This document shows, piece after piece, positions 28,154 through 36,511 of a stretch of 64,000 nucleotides of DNA. The first letter of the stretch is position 1. Each line of letters starts with the position of its first letter. The position numbers and the translations under genes are program-made. The notes below the pieces were generated by a model. That model had not been told where the DNA came from and searched no databases. It saw only the letters and a list, made by a program, of their open reading frames with translations. Origin of the DNA: Cloacimonetes bacterium UBA5210 (lineage in GTDB: Bacteria; Cloacimonadota; Cloacimonadia; Cloacimonadales; Cloacimonadaceae); NCBI GenBank assembly GCA_002412625.1, contig DHVK01000014.1:1-64000 (forward strand). The letters are read 5' to 3'.

Positions 28154-29181
28154 TTCTTCTTCCTTTTGGCTGCCACCAGTTTTACACTGCCCTGCAGGTC
28201 TTCCAGATAGCGTTTTCCCGCTTCATCTTCAATTTGCAAACGGCGTCTTTGCTCAAACTGGTCGTAGGCGGTTTCAGCCAATTCTTTAGCTCTCTCATGT
28301 GATACATTACCAGCTCCCTCAAGCACTGGAAGTTCGTTATCCTTCAAAAACTTGTTCAGATACTCTTCCCATTCCCGGGTATAGATTTGTTGGTGACGCA
28401 GCAGCTTTAATTCTGCCATGTCCAGAAATATCACTACGATGCGGTTCAGGATATCAATCTCATGCTCGTCCAGATAATTTTTAGCAATCGGCACATCAGC
28501 TTTGCGTACCACAGAGCCTTTCCAGTTAGTCAGCCCCATATTGGCTTTATTAGCATCGGCGCGTTCCGTCACGATCTCGGCGGCTGTTTTTCCCGTAGCG
28601 GCAAAGTGCATCTTGTTTTGCATAGTGGCAAAGAAGATCTGCGCTGCCGGGCTTTGGGGATCGTAATCCTCTGCCAGGGCAAAGATCTCCCGGATGCGCA
28701 GATAGGCTCGTTTCTCGCTGGCGCGAATATCCCGCACCCGGGCAAGAAGTTCATCGAAATGATCTGCCAGGGTGTTATTGCCCTTTAGGCGTTCATCGTC
28801 CAGAGTAAAGCCTTTTACTATGTATTCTTTGAGACGTTCGGTAGCCCATATCCTAAAGCGAGTGGCGGTAAGGCTTTTGATCCTGTAGCCCACGGAGATG
28901 ATGGCATCCAGATTGTAGAACATTGTCTTGTACTGTTTTCCGTCTGCGGCAGTTGTAAAGGATTCCTTTACTACTGAATCCGGGTTCAGCTCCCCTTCAT
29001 TAAAGATATTCTTCAGGTGTAAACCCACATTTTGTTTGGTAGTTTCAAACAGCTCTGCCATCAATTGCTGTGTAAGCCATAGGGTATCATCTTCAATACG
29101 TATCTCCAGCTTAACTGAGCCATCTTGCTTTTGATAGATCAGCATTTCTGGTTTTGGGGCAGCAGGCAAATCCTTCTTCAT
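28150..29181 (-). CDS. RhuM-family protein within the restriction operon
   Basis: The 343-aa protein contains the RhuM/virulence-protein signature: an N-terminal segment (LIYQKQDGSVKLEIRIEDDT), WLTQQLMAELFETTKQNVGL resembling a DNA-binding wing, and FYNLDAIISVGYRIKS followed by ATRFRIWATERLKEYIVKGF. The family was named from a Salmonella pathogenicity island, but many members sit between hsdM and hsdS. Its biochemical role is unknown. ATGA overlaps with both neighbours show it is translated as part of this operon. A modulatory role in the restriction complex is inference. Confidence 0.85.
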   Translation of the reverse strand: MKKDLPAAPKPEMLIYQKQDGSVKLEIRIEDDTLWLTQQLMAELFETTKQNVGLHLKNIFNEGELNPDSVVKESFTTAADGKQYKTMFYNLDAIISVGYRIKSLTATRFRIWATERLKEYIVKGFTLDDERLKGNNTLADHFDELLARVRDIRASEKRAYLRIREIFALAEDYDPQSPAAQIFFATMQNKMHFAATGKTAAEIVTERADANKANMGLTNWKGSVVRKADVPIAKNYLDEHEIDILNRIVVIFLDMAELKLLRHQQIYTREWEEYLNKFLKDNELPVLEGAGNVSHERAKELAETAYDQFEQRRRLQIEDEAGKRYLEDLQGSVKLVAAKRKKK

Positions 29182-31244
29182 ATCCCCTCCAATAGCTCCG
29201 CTATTTCACGTTCCAAGGCTTTCATCTCTGCCTCGATTTCCTCCAGCGGGCGGGGTGGTATATATACATAGAAATGGCGGTTGAGCGGAATCTCATAGCC
29301 GATCTTGGTCTTGCTGTGGTCGATCCAGGCATCAGGCACATGGGGCAGAACCTCTCTTTGGAAGTAAGCTTCAATTTCTTCTTTGAGGGGGACACTCTCA
29401 GTATCCCGCAGTTCCGTATCGGCTTCCGGTCTGCCTTTGGAGTCGGTGCAGATGTCGGCAGTCTCATCGCGTTCGGATAATGCCTCAATTATTGCTTTTA
29501 GTTCCGGGGCTGCCAGGCTAAGCTTGTTTTGGGATAAGGCTTGCTTTAGGGCTTTTTGGAATTGCTCACGATTCTTATAGATTGTGCTGGCATCCATGCC
29601 TTGCAGGGCTGCTTTAATGCGGTTTTGCAGTGCCTTGCCTGCCTCAATTTCTCGCTGTTTCTCGATGGGGTCTTTCTTTTTGCTTTCTGCCAGCTTGGCA
29701 AAGGCTTTTATTCCATCCAAACGGTCAATCCTCTCCGCACAGGCTTGGAAGTTCAGGCGCAGCGGACGCTCCACCACTATCTTGCTATAGCCAAAGTCTG
29801 CATTGTCAAAGATCTTGCTGACTATTGCCGTTTTGGTTTCGGTATTGCAGAGGAACTCCAATTCTTGATTGTGGGCAAAATCCGCATGGATTCTGGTGAT
29901 CAGGCTGAGGTGGTCAAACCTGTTATCATCCCCGTCACCGATGATATTGCGTTTATTACCTAGGCTTTTGCGCATCTTGTGGTAGAAGAGCCGGGCATCG
30001 ATAAGCTGAATCTTGCCTTTGCGGAGCTGTTCTTTTTTATTGGTAATAATCCAGATATAGGTGCTGATGCCAGTGTTATAAAACAATTGATCGGGCATGG
30101 CGATGATGGCTTCCAGCCAGTCGTTTTCGATGATCCAGCGGCGGATGTTGCTTTCTCCGCTTCCGGCATCTCCGGTGAAAAGAGGAGAGCCGTTAAACAC
30201 GATGCCTATTCTGCTACCGCCTTCTTCAACAGACCTCATTTTGGAGATCATGTGCATGAGAAAGAGCAGCGAGCCATCATTGATGCGGGGCAAGCCTGCG
30301 CCAAAGCGTCCATTGAACCCAAGTTTTTCATGCTCATCGGTAATGGATTTCTGTTGTTTTTTCCATTCAACGCCAAAGGGCGGATTTGCCAGCATATAGT
30401 CAAACTTATTTGCAGCGAAGCCATCCTGCTCAAAAGAGCAGCCATATTCAATTCTTGCATCCTCACCCTTGATCAGCATGTCCGAGCAGCAGACAGCATA
30501 GGATTCTTTATTCCAGTCTTGTCCAAAGAGGTGAGGTTTGGCATCGCGGTTCAGTTCTTTGATATAGCTCTCGGCAGCGGTTAGCATGCCACCTGTCCCG
30601 CAGGCAGGATCAAAGATGGTCTTTACCACATGGCTCTTGGCAAGATCGGCTTCCGGGCTTAGCAGCAGGTTCACCATCAGTTTTATCACTTCCCGGGGGG
30701 TAAAATGCTCTCCGGCTTCCTCATTGGATTGCTCTGCCCCGATGCGGATCAGTTCCTCAAAGACCAGCCCCATTTGCATATTATCCACAGCTTGGGGGCT
30801 GAGGTCAAGCTCATCGGTTACAAAGCGCTGCAGTACCAGATAAAGCAGGTTGGCATCCTGCAACCGGGCGATCTGCTCTGAGAAGGCAAAGTACTCTATG
30901 ATCTTCTGTACATTGGGCGAGAAATCGTTGATGTAGGACTGCAGGTTGATGGCAATATTGTCTGTGTCATCCAGCAACTTCTTCATGTCCAGCTTAGATT
31001 TGTTGTAGAAGGGAACTCCTGTTATCCTGATCAAGCTCTCGGAAACGATGTTGTCCGACTTGCCATAGAGATGAGGAAGCTCAGCTAAAATCTTGTCTTT
31101 GGTAGGTGCCAGGATGCAGTCAAAACGCCTGAGCACCGTGAAAGGCAGAATTACTTTGCGATATTCGTTACGTTTATAGGGCCCCCGCAGTAGGTTGCAG
31201 ATGCTCCAGATGAAAGACGCAATTTGAGAGTGAGATTGGCTCAA
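29178..31244 (-). CDS. hsdM: Type I N6-adenine DNA methyltransferase (HsdM)
   Basis: Modification subunit. An N-terminal helical domain (res ~1-140; SQIASFIWSICNLLRGPYKR) is followed by the SAM-binding region with GEHFTPREVIKLM, motif I FDPACGTGGMLTA (~218) and the catalytic NPPFG (~290). The C-terminal ~200 residues have a helical, charged character and end LEREIAELLEGI, consistent with the HsdS-contacting tail. At 688 aa it is longer than classic 500-residue HsdM, as in many FCB systems. The start is TTG with GGAGGAG before it, overlapping the upstream frame's TGA. Confidence 0.94.
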   Translation of the reverse strand: MSQSHSQIASFIWSICNLLRGPYKRNEYRKVILPFTVLRRFDCILAPTKDKILAELPHLYGKSDNIVSESLIRITGVPFYNKSKLDMKKLLDDTDNIAINLQSYINDFSPNVQKIIEYFAFSEQIARLQDANLLYLVLQRFVTDELDLSPQAVDNMQMGLVFEELIRIGAEQSNEEAGEHFTPREVIKLMVNLLLSPEADLAKSHVVKTIFDPACGTGGMLTAAESYIKELNRDAKPHLFGQDWNKESYAVCCSDMLIKGEDARIEYGCSFEQDGFAANKFDYMLANPPFGVEWKKQQKSITDEHEKLGFNGRFGAGLPRINDGSLLFLMHMISKMRSVEEGGSRIGIVFNGSPLFTGDAGSGESNIRRWIIENDWLEAIIAMPDQLFYNTGISTYIWIITNKKEQLRKGKIQLIDARLFYHKMRKSLGNKRNIIGDGDDNRFDHLSLITRIHADFAHNQELEFLCNTETKTAIVSKIFDNADFGYSKIVVERPLRLNFQACAERIDRLDGIKAFAKLAESKKKDPIEKQREIEAGKALQNRIKAALQGMDASTIYKNREQFQKALKQALSQNKLSLAAPELKAIIEALSERDETADICTDSKGRPEADTELRDTESVPLKEEIEAYFQREVLPHVPDAWIDHSKTKIGYEIPLNRHFYVYIPPRPLEEIEAEMKALEREIAELLEGI

Positions 31245-31522
31245 GACTCCTCCGTTTGCTGATGTAATGTGGCGATAGTGGTAATTTTGTATGTTTTGCA
31301 GAATGGTGCAGAAATATTCCAGTAGTATAGTTGCAGATCAGGTATAGTGAATTGAGGGGGATTATGGAATTCGGGATACCCCAAAACAAGCTCCGAAGGA
31401 TCCCAAGTATTCACGCCAAAAGCCCGGCAGAACTTGCCCACGAGGGAAAAGCGAACATGCTGCTCGTCCTTAAACGCGCCATCCTTCAGCAAAATACGAA
31501 TCTCTTCAATTGTCTGTTGCAT
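31241..31522 (-). CDS. Truncated HSDR_N-like protein upstream of hsdM
   Basis: A 93-aa product starting MQQTIEEIRILLKDGAFKDE and continuing EQHVRFSLVGKFCRAFGV.TWDP. This resembles the N-terminus of HSDR_N-type proteins that often lie beside Type I systems. The following residues no longer look like that family, and the protein is a fraction of the usual length, so it is probably a 5' remnant. The ATG has GAGG 6 nt upstream. Its stop overlaps the hsdM start, so translation of the remnant may still feed ribosomes into hsdM. Confidence 0.5.
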   Translation of the reverse strand: MQQTIEEIRILLKDGAFKDEQHVRFSLVGKFCRAFGVNTWDPSELVLGYPEFHNPPQFTIPDLQLYYWNISAPFCKTYKITTIATLHQQTEES

Positions 31523-31682
31523 CGATGCCTCACATCCAAATTTCAATGTTTACTATGGATTATGAAAGATGATTTCTGTCAACATGAAAATCTGCCACAT
31601 CCTTATGCCTCCTTGTTTGTGAGCATACAGGGAACTGCTTTTATTGCTCCGGATCGATGATCCAGTATTTCAAGGAGCATAA

Positions 31683-31773
31683 ATGGCAGCGAAACTGCTG
31701 GATATAATCAAGGCACAGCTTGTTAGACATGAAGGTCTGCTGCTGAAGCCATACTGCTGCACTGCGGGAAAGT
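31683..31773 (+). pseudogene. N-terminal remnant of a phage lysozyme-like gene
   Basis: The frame starts at ATG (an AGGAG-like site lies just upstream) and reads LLDIIKAQLVRHEGLLLKPY then CCTAGK. This matches the start of T4-type endolysins (HEG with the catalytic Glu, LKPY..T.GK). Homology ends where the right-hand direct repeat begins. With the head-gene remnant at the other end, it supports a prophage origin of the island boundaries. Confidence 0.5.
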
Positions 31774-31886
31774 TTAGTTCTTGGTTCGGGGCTCTTGGTC
31801 TGGGCTGGAACTCGTCTCTCAGAGCCGTTTTTCTGTCGGGTTTCGCCAAATTTATTACTGACTATCCTGCGGATACATCACAGCTC
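31774..31886 (+). repeat. Right copy of the island-flanking direct repeat
   Basis: Same orientation as the copy at 21365. It begins TTAGTTCTTGGTTCGGGG, includes CTCGTCTCTCAGAGCCG and ends near CGGATACATCACAGCT. The two copies are similar but not identical, so the event that made them is not recent, or they belong to a wider repeat family. Confidence 0.7.
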
Positions 31887-31989
31887 CCCGCATTTCCCCG
31901 CATTTCCGTGAATTAGGTATCGGGACTTTCTTTGCTCCCTCTCTTTGCCCTCCAAGTAATGTTAGGCAACCTTGCCGCAATCACGCCCT

Positions 31990-32025
31990 GACCACGCCGC
32001 ATTGTGGCAGATTCGCGGCGTGGTC
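31990..32025. repeat. Perfect 11-bp inverted repeat
   Basis: GACCACGCCGC and GCGGCGTGGTC enclose a 14-nt loop. It is downstream of the TonB-receptor gene (which ends at 32173) and has no T-tract next to it. It could end that transcript by a factor-dependent route or be part of the repeat-rich debris here. The rest of 31890-32172 holds no gene. Confidence 0.45.
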
Positions 32026-32045
32026 TCGGCGTTGTGCCGGTACAA

Positions 32046-32112
32046 TCCTTGGTTCGTCAAGAGAGGGAGCTGGGCTTGGAATACGCCTCTGGAACACGTT
32101 TTTTGTTGGTTT
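32046..32112 (+). repeat. Diverged third copy of the flanking repeat core, then GTT-rich DNA
   Basis: GGGCTTGGAATACGCCTCTG and then ACGTTTTTTGTTGG resemble the core of the two island-flanking repeats. A GTT/TTG-rich low-complexity run follows to about 32145. It shows the repeat is not strictly confined to the island ends. Confidence 0.35.
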
Positions 32113-32172
32113 GTTGTTGATTTTTGTTAGTTGTTGTTTGTTAGAGCTTAGGTTTAGGGACTGAACTACGAC

Positions 32173-34026
32173 CTAAAATCCAAATCTAAGCCGCAAGGTA
32201 AAATCCCGTCCCGGAGCCGGGTATCCATATTCACTCTGATAATCCTTATCCAGAATATTATGCAAAGTAAAGCCCAGATCCAGCTTCCGCCATGTTTTGC
32301 CAATCCCGATCTCGTGAATCAGATATTCGGGTAGTGGGTGGAAGATGTCCACGTTGTCCTGGGATTCCCGCTTCGATCTCCAGCTGGAGCTCGTATGCAG
32401 GTCAATTCCCCAAGGCAAGCTGAAGTAGTTGCTCAGTTCGAGGCTATGCGGCGCGCTGTCGCTCAGTTTATAATCCCCTCGGGTTTGGAGCAATGAATAT
32501 TGTGCCTGAATGTCCCATGCCTTGCCCACGCTGGTGCTTAGTGCCAGTTCCCCGCCATAGCTCTTTACCGCATATATATTTACATATCCTGCTTGGGTCC
32601 GGTCGATCAGATCCCGGACATCGTTGTAAAAGATACTGATACTGCCGAAGCTGTTTTTCATCAGGCTGCGTTTATGGTTCAGCTCCAGTTTATGCGCCGT
32701 GGACGCCTGCAAATCCGGATTTCCGTTTTCCGCGGAAAATAGCTGCCGCATCGTGGGTACCGCGGAGTTCAAGCCCCAGGCCAGGCTGCTTGAGCTTAGC
32801 TCCGAATGCCTGTAACTCAGCGCTGCGGAAGGCTCCCAAAAGATGTTGACTTCAGAACTTTTACTATGCCCAAAAAAGCCGATGCCGCTTCCGGCACTGA
32901 TGCTGGCCCGCGCTCCCAAGTCCCGTTCATATTGGGCAAACACATTGCCCACCACTGCGTGATTTGCAGTCCAGTCCGTATATGCTCCGTCGTCCCGGCG
33001 TTTCACCGTTCGGAATTCCGCTCTGCTACCCAGGCTCAGAATTCCTGCTTTGCGCAGTTCATAAACCGGGGCAAAGCCGAGATTGACGGTTTCCATTCGC
33101 GAAGAGAGTAAGCGGTTCTGATGCTGGATATCGGCAAAGCGCTCGAAGGTGTCTCCGGCAGCATCAAAATAAATCTGCCCACGCAGGTTGCTGTCCTCTG
33201 AGCTAACAAAATCCGCACTCATGCTTGCATTGGTACGATACCAATCCTTATATGTGCCATATTCCCAAGCGTAAATAGACGCGGGTATTTCTTTGTATGG
33301 TATGGTAGAGAATCCCGCGCTGAAGCCCATTTCATGGATATCATCGATCAACCACTCGGTATTCAGTTGAGAGTGCCAGGCTTTTTGATAACTGTGGTTC
33401 CGTACTTTGCCATTCTCAAATGCAGTAGGCACGAAATCATCGGAGAGCACAAAAGCTCTGCGTTCGTCCCGGCTCAGGCTGAATTGATAGCGAAAATCTC
33501 CCCAGCTCTGTGCCGAAGATATGCGCTGTGAATTCACCAGATTGCGGGAGAGAGTGCTTTCCACTGCCAGTAGCTGCTCGTTCTGTTTGGAGATCAGGTT
33601 GATCACTCCGCCCATGGTGGAAGTGCCATAGAGCGAAGATGCGGGGCCTTTGATCACCCGGATCTCAGCGATGTCGTTCACCAATATTTTGGATAGATCC
33701 ACATTGCCAAAATACCCGCTGTTGAGCGGGCGGCCATCGATCAGGATCAGGCTTTCGTTTTTGCGAAAACCGCGGATCTTCAGGTTGCTTTCATCCCGGC
33801 TGCCATAGCTAATGTTGATGCCCGGGCTCTGTTTCAATGCTTCGGAAACAGACTGGTTGTTTTTAGGCGCGGGGATGATGCTCACATTGCCAATGCCAGC
33901 CTGCTCACCTTCGGCTATCACCCGCACCGGATGCAGATGATATTTTTTTAGTGAATCTGGTTGTGCTTGCACAGCAAAGATCAGCATGGGCAAAATACCC
34001 ATGCTGATCAGAATCAGTTTTTTCAA
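32173..34026 (-). CDS. TonB-dependent outer-membrane receptor
   Basis: A 617-aa protein with a signal peptide (MKKLILISMGILPMLIFAVQA) and a plug domain at ~35-145 (SVSEALKQSPGINISYGS, LKIRGFRKNESLILIDGRPL, IRVIKGPASSLYG, GGVINLIS). A 22-strand-type beta-barrel follows and ends RDFTLRLRFGF, with the terminal aromatic expected for BAM insertion. Ligand is not evident; plug and size resemble BtuB/siderophore/heme-type receptors. It overlaps the upstream lipoprotein gene by 4 nt and so shares its leader and promoter. Confidence 0.93.
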   Translation of the reverse strand: MKKLILISMGILPMLIFAVQAQPDSLKKYHLHPVRVIAEGEQAGIGNVSIIPAPKNNQSVSEALKQSPGINISYGSRDESNLKIRGFRKNESLILIDGRPLNSGYFGNVDLSKILVNDIAEIRVIKGPASSLYGTSTMGGVINLISKQNEQLLAVESTLSRNLVNSQRISSAQSWGDFRYQFSLSRDERRAFVLSDDFVPTAFENGKVRNHSYQKAWHSQLNTEWLIDDIHEMGFSAGFSTIPYKEIPASIYAWEYGTYKDWYRTNASMSADFVSSEDSNLRGQIYFDAAGDTFERFADIQHQNRLLSSRMETVNLGFAPVYELRKAGILSLGSRAEFRTVKRRDDGAYTDWTANHAVVGNVFAQYERDLGARASISAGSGIGFFGHSKSSEVNIFWEPSAALSYRHSELSSSSLAWGLNSAVPTMRQLFSAENGNPDLQASTAHKLELNHKRSLMKNSFGSISIFYNDVRDLIDRTQAGYVNIYAVKSYGGELALSTSVGKAWDIQAQYSLLQTRGDYKLSDSAPHSLELSNYFSLPWGIDLHTSSSWRSKRESQDNVDIFHPLPEYLIHEIGIGKTWRKLDLGFTLHNILDKDYQSEYGYPAPGRDFTLRLRFGF

Positions 34027-34835
34027 TTGGTTTCCAGAACTGTGGAGTCGTAAGCGTCGTATAGCTCAGGTAAAGTGATGCTGAGGTCGGCATTGGTGTT
34101 GTCTGCATTCAGATATTGGGGCAGGGCAGCGCCAAAAGCCATGTTCAGCCGAATCTTGTCCACATACTTGAAGCGCTTCAGGCTGTTGCTCATCTCTGCG
34201 TTAAAGCTCGGGAACGTGGTTCTCTCGCTGTTTAGCAAATAGTATCCATCCGCGATCTGCTCCGGGCTGTAGCCTCTGGCAAAACCATCAGACGCGACCA
34301 GCATGATATCGCTGAACCCGCTATGGTCCGAGATCAAATCGCTTAGCTTGATGGCTTCTTCCTGGATCCCGTCCCAGTTTTCCACGCTGTGGATGGGCAG
34401 CGCTCTCAGTTCTTTGTAATGACAGTTGCCGAGTGAATCTTCTACCACAATGCGGCGATAGACGCGGATGCGGTTGGCATTTATCACACTAAAAGCTCCG
34501 GGAGTGTTTCCATCAAGAAACCTGGTGCGAAACTGATCCGCGGGCACCATATATCCGGTTTTGAATACTGCCCAATCCAGATCATAGCCCGCGGTTTCCA
34601 CACGAGAGCGGGGGCTGTAGTCGTCTGTGGCGACGATCTCATAGTTGTAAAGACCGCGAAAATCCAGCGAGTCGGGGGAACTCGGGTCGGTGATTTGGTG
34701 AATAGCCTGTGCATCAACAAATTGTTCCAGCAGATAGCCCAAGATTTGCGGTTTAATGGTATTGTCCTTTTCGCTGCAAGCAGTTATGCTAAAGAGCAGG
34801 GCGATCGCAAGTAGTACAAACAAGTACTTTTTCAA
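34023..34835 (-). CDS. Lipoprotein of unknown function, paired with the TonB receptor
   Basis: The 270-aa product has a lipobox-type signal peptide ending SITAC with Cys20 as the lipidation site. No domain is certain. A segment (LPIHSVENWDGI, LSDLISDHSGFSDIMLVASD, GYSPEQIADGYYL) faintly recalls sulfite-oxidase/molybdopterin-fold proteins, but I would not assign one. Translation begins at TTG 8 nt after TGGAGG. That ribosome-binding site can be paired into an upstream hairpin. Overlap with the receptor gene suggests a surface partner for ligand capture. Confidence 0.8.
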   Translation of the reverse strand: MKKYLFVLLAIALLFSITACSEKDNTIKPQILGYLLEQFVDAQAIHQITDPSSPDSLDFRGLYNYEIVATDDYSPRSRVETAGYDLDWAVFKTGYMVPADQFRTRFLDGNTPGAFSVINANRIRVYRRIVVEDSLGNCHYKELRALPIHSVENWDGIQEEAIKLSDLISDHSGFSDIMLVASDGFARGYSPEQIADGYYLLNSERTTFPSFNAEMSNSLKRFKYVDKIRLNMAFGAALPQYLNADNTNADLSITLPELYDAYDSTVLETN

Positions 34836-34974
34836 GGTAAAAACCTCCAGTTTATTTGTGGAGGCAGACGGAGCAGTCCATCAGCCTTTCCGGGTTGGGA
34901 GGCATGGCCGTTTCCCGCCATACCCTATCGGTATTCATGCTTGCCGAATGTGGTTTAGCTATGAATACTCGGCT
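34836..34974 (-). promoter_or_regulatory. Structured 5' leader, candidate riboswitch or other cis-regulatory RNA
   Basis: Downstream of the promoter the RNA can form GUAUUCAU/AUGAAUAC (8 bp), then GGUAUGGC/GCCAUGCC (8 bp, 8-nt loop). Near the gene, CCUCCA pairs with the Shine-Dalgarno UGGAGG (9-nt loop), followed by UUUUU. A second anti-SD, GCCUCCC at 34897-34903, abuts the middle hairpin and could compete. That is the layout of a translation switch. I see no match to cobalamin, TPP, GEMM or Moco consensus. Confidence 0.45.
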
Positions 34975-34980
34975 GGAAGG

Positions 34981-35009
34981 CATATAATTCTCCGTGCAAT
35001 ATTTGTCAA
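34981..35009 (-). promoter_or_regulatory. Promoter of the lipoprotein-TonB receptor operon
   Basis: TTGACA and TATATG are spaced 17 nt. Initiation would fall near 34975, giving a leader of about 140 nt. The -10 overlaps the ATG of a possible 43-codon ORF, which argues that the ORF is not translated from this transcript. Confidence 0.6.
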
Positions 35010-35071
35010 GCTCAATGCCCGGCTTTGTTTAGCAATCCGCCTTCTATGAAATGCAAATGCGGCAGCGAGGC

Positions 35072-36166
35072 TTACACCACAAACAAGGCTGCCAGAACAA
35101 TCATCAGTGCCAGGATGCTGTCGTTCAGGTTCAGCTCAAACGCGCGGGCAGATAGTTCTTCTGCCGCCACAATGTCTTTAGCGGGGGCCAGCAGCACCAG
35201 CTTCAAGCCCGAACTCAGCAAGGCTGAAATGAGCAACAGATGATAGCTATCCAGATAGAAATGCAGTGAAAAACCCAATACGAAGAGAGCATTTGCCGCA
35301 AAGACCAGATCCGCCCGCCAATGCCTGTCTGGGCGAATCAACCGAAACAAGTAGAAGAGCAGAGTAATAGCCGCCAGCGCGGACAATAGGGCGACAGAGC
35401 TTGCGCTGATCAGTCCCGAGAGTTTTTGCAGATCAAAGATAAACACCATTGGCATCATCACCGTGATGTAAGCAGAATCGATGCCCCCGGTGCGTCCGAT
35501 CAGATTCTTCGCCCAGGCATTGAGTGGAAACAGCATCAACTTCAAGGCTATCGCGCTTAGGATGAAAGCCATGGGCGAGCCGGGAATGCTGTGCCGGGCG
35601 GGCATGCTAAGCAACACATCGATGTTCAAGACTCCGGTATGCTTATAGATCAATGCTACTCCGATCAAAAACAACGCCGCCGCGATGCTGTTCAGCAACA
35701 GATATTGGAATGCCTTGAGCGCGTTGAGGTGGTTTTTCGTGGCCAGAATCAAACCCAACATGGATAGCGAAAACATCTCGATCATCACAAAGAGATTGAA
35801 GATGTCGCGGGTAAAGATGATCCCGCAAACCGCGAAGAAGCTGAAGAGATACAAGACCAGTGAGGTGAGCGAGAGATGAAGAAACTGCTTGCGATAGATA
35901 ATAAAATGGAGCGAGATCAAAACCATGGTCAGGACCAACCAAAGCAGCTCACGCAAGCCAAGAGCCAGACTGATCCCCAAAACCGGATCCTGAGAGCCGA
36001 TCAATTCGTAAAGCGGAAACCGGACTCCGGATATCAGCCCGAAATAGGCTGCCAAAAGCATCGGGATCGACCCCAGGAAATATATGCTCAGCTTGCGGTT
36101 TTGCTTCAACAGCCAGGGCAGCAGCATCCCCAGGAACAAAATGAAGGCGAATATGGAGCTTATCAC
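35072..36166 (-). CDS. MrpD/MbhH-like antiporter membrane subunit, short form
   Basis: Polytopic protein of the NuoL/M/N-MrpD family that carries protons or cations. The 364 aa fall well short of the ~490 of canonical MrpD, mostly at the C-terminal side. It keeps the membrane Glu in DIFNLFVMIEMFSLS and the Lys in LKLMLFPLNAW, but the usual HxWLPxA signature reads NAWAKNL. Last gene of the operon, 1 nt after the MrpC-like gene. Either an alternative short subunit or partly degenerate; the frame is open and ends cleanly. Confidence 0.8.
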   Translation of the reverse strand: MISSIFAFILFLGMLLPWLLKQNRKLSIYFLGSIPMLLAAYFGLISGVRFPLYELIGSQDPVLGISLALGLRELLWLVLTMVLISLHFIIYRKQFLHLSLTSLVLYLFSFFAVCGIIFTRDIFNLFVMIEMFSLSMLGLILATKNHLNALKAFQYLLLNSIAAALFLIGVALIYKHTGVLNIDVLLSMPARHSIPGSPMAFILSAIALKLMLFPLNAWAKNLIGRTGGIDSAYITVMMPMVFIFDLQKLSGLISASSVALLSALAAITLLFYLFRLIRPDRHWRADLVFAANALFVLGFSLHFYLDSYHLLLISALLSSGLKLVLLAPAKDIVAAEELSARAFELNLNDSILALMIVLAALFVV

Positions 36167-36167
36167 T

Positions 36168-36509
36168 TTATATACCTTGATCCGGAAGTTCCAGGCTGCC
36201 GGTTTTTCGGTAATACAAAACCACGAAGACCAACATGACTGCCGTGATCACCACACCGATCACAATCGAGGTAAGCACCAGGACAGATGGCAGAGGGTCC
36301 ACCAGATGCGGCAAAGGGTTTTCCCTGATGCCCGGCAGATCCAGGATGGGGGCTGCCTTGCCCGGGATGAAACCAATCGAGACGATCAGCAAGTTCAATC
36401 CGGTTTCGAAGATGTTGAAGGCAAAGACCAGTTTTAACATATTCCTCAGGGAGAACAAACCCCACATGCCTACTGACATCAGCGCTATCGCAGTTATCAC
36501 AATGATCAT
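36168..36509 (-). CDS. MrpC/NuoK-like antiporter subunit
   Basis: A 113-aa protein with three transmembrane helices. The family signature DPLPSVLVLTSIVIGVVITAV and the N-terminal GMWGLFSLRNMLKLVFAFNI identify the MrpC/MnhC/NuoK group. It lies between the MrpB- and MrpD-like genes, the standard order of Mrp and Mbh operons. The ATG is 2 nt after the previous stop. Confidence 0.9.
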   Translation of the reverse strand: MIIVITAIALMSVGMWGLFSLRNMLKLVFAFNIFETGLNLLIVSIGFIPGKAAPILDLPGIRENPLPHLVDPLPSVLVLTSIVIGVVITAVMLVFVVLYYRKTGSLELPDQGI

Positions 36510-36511
36510 CG

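Noticed and set aside
34836..34974. Cobalamin riboswitch before the TonB receptor
   Set aside because: No B12 box (AGYCMGGAGACCTGCC-like) or other conserved core could be found, so only an unnamed structured leader is reported.
34852..34983. A 43-codon ORF ending MDCSVCLHK with a GGAG site, before the lipoprotein gene
   Set aside because: Its ATG overlaps the -10 of the best promoter, so that transcript would lack the start. No family is recognised. The sequence is better explained as structured leader RNA.
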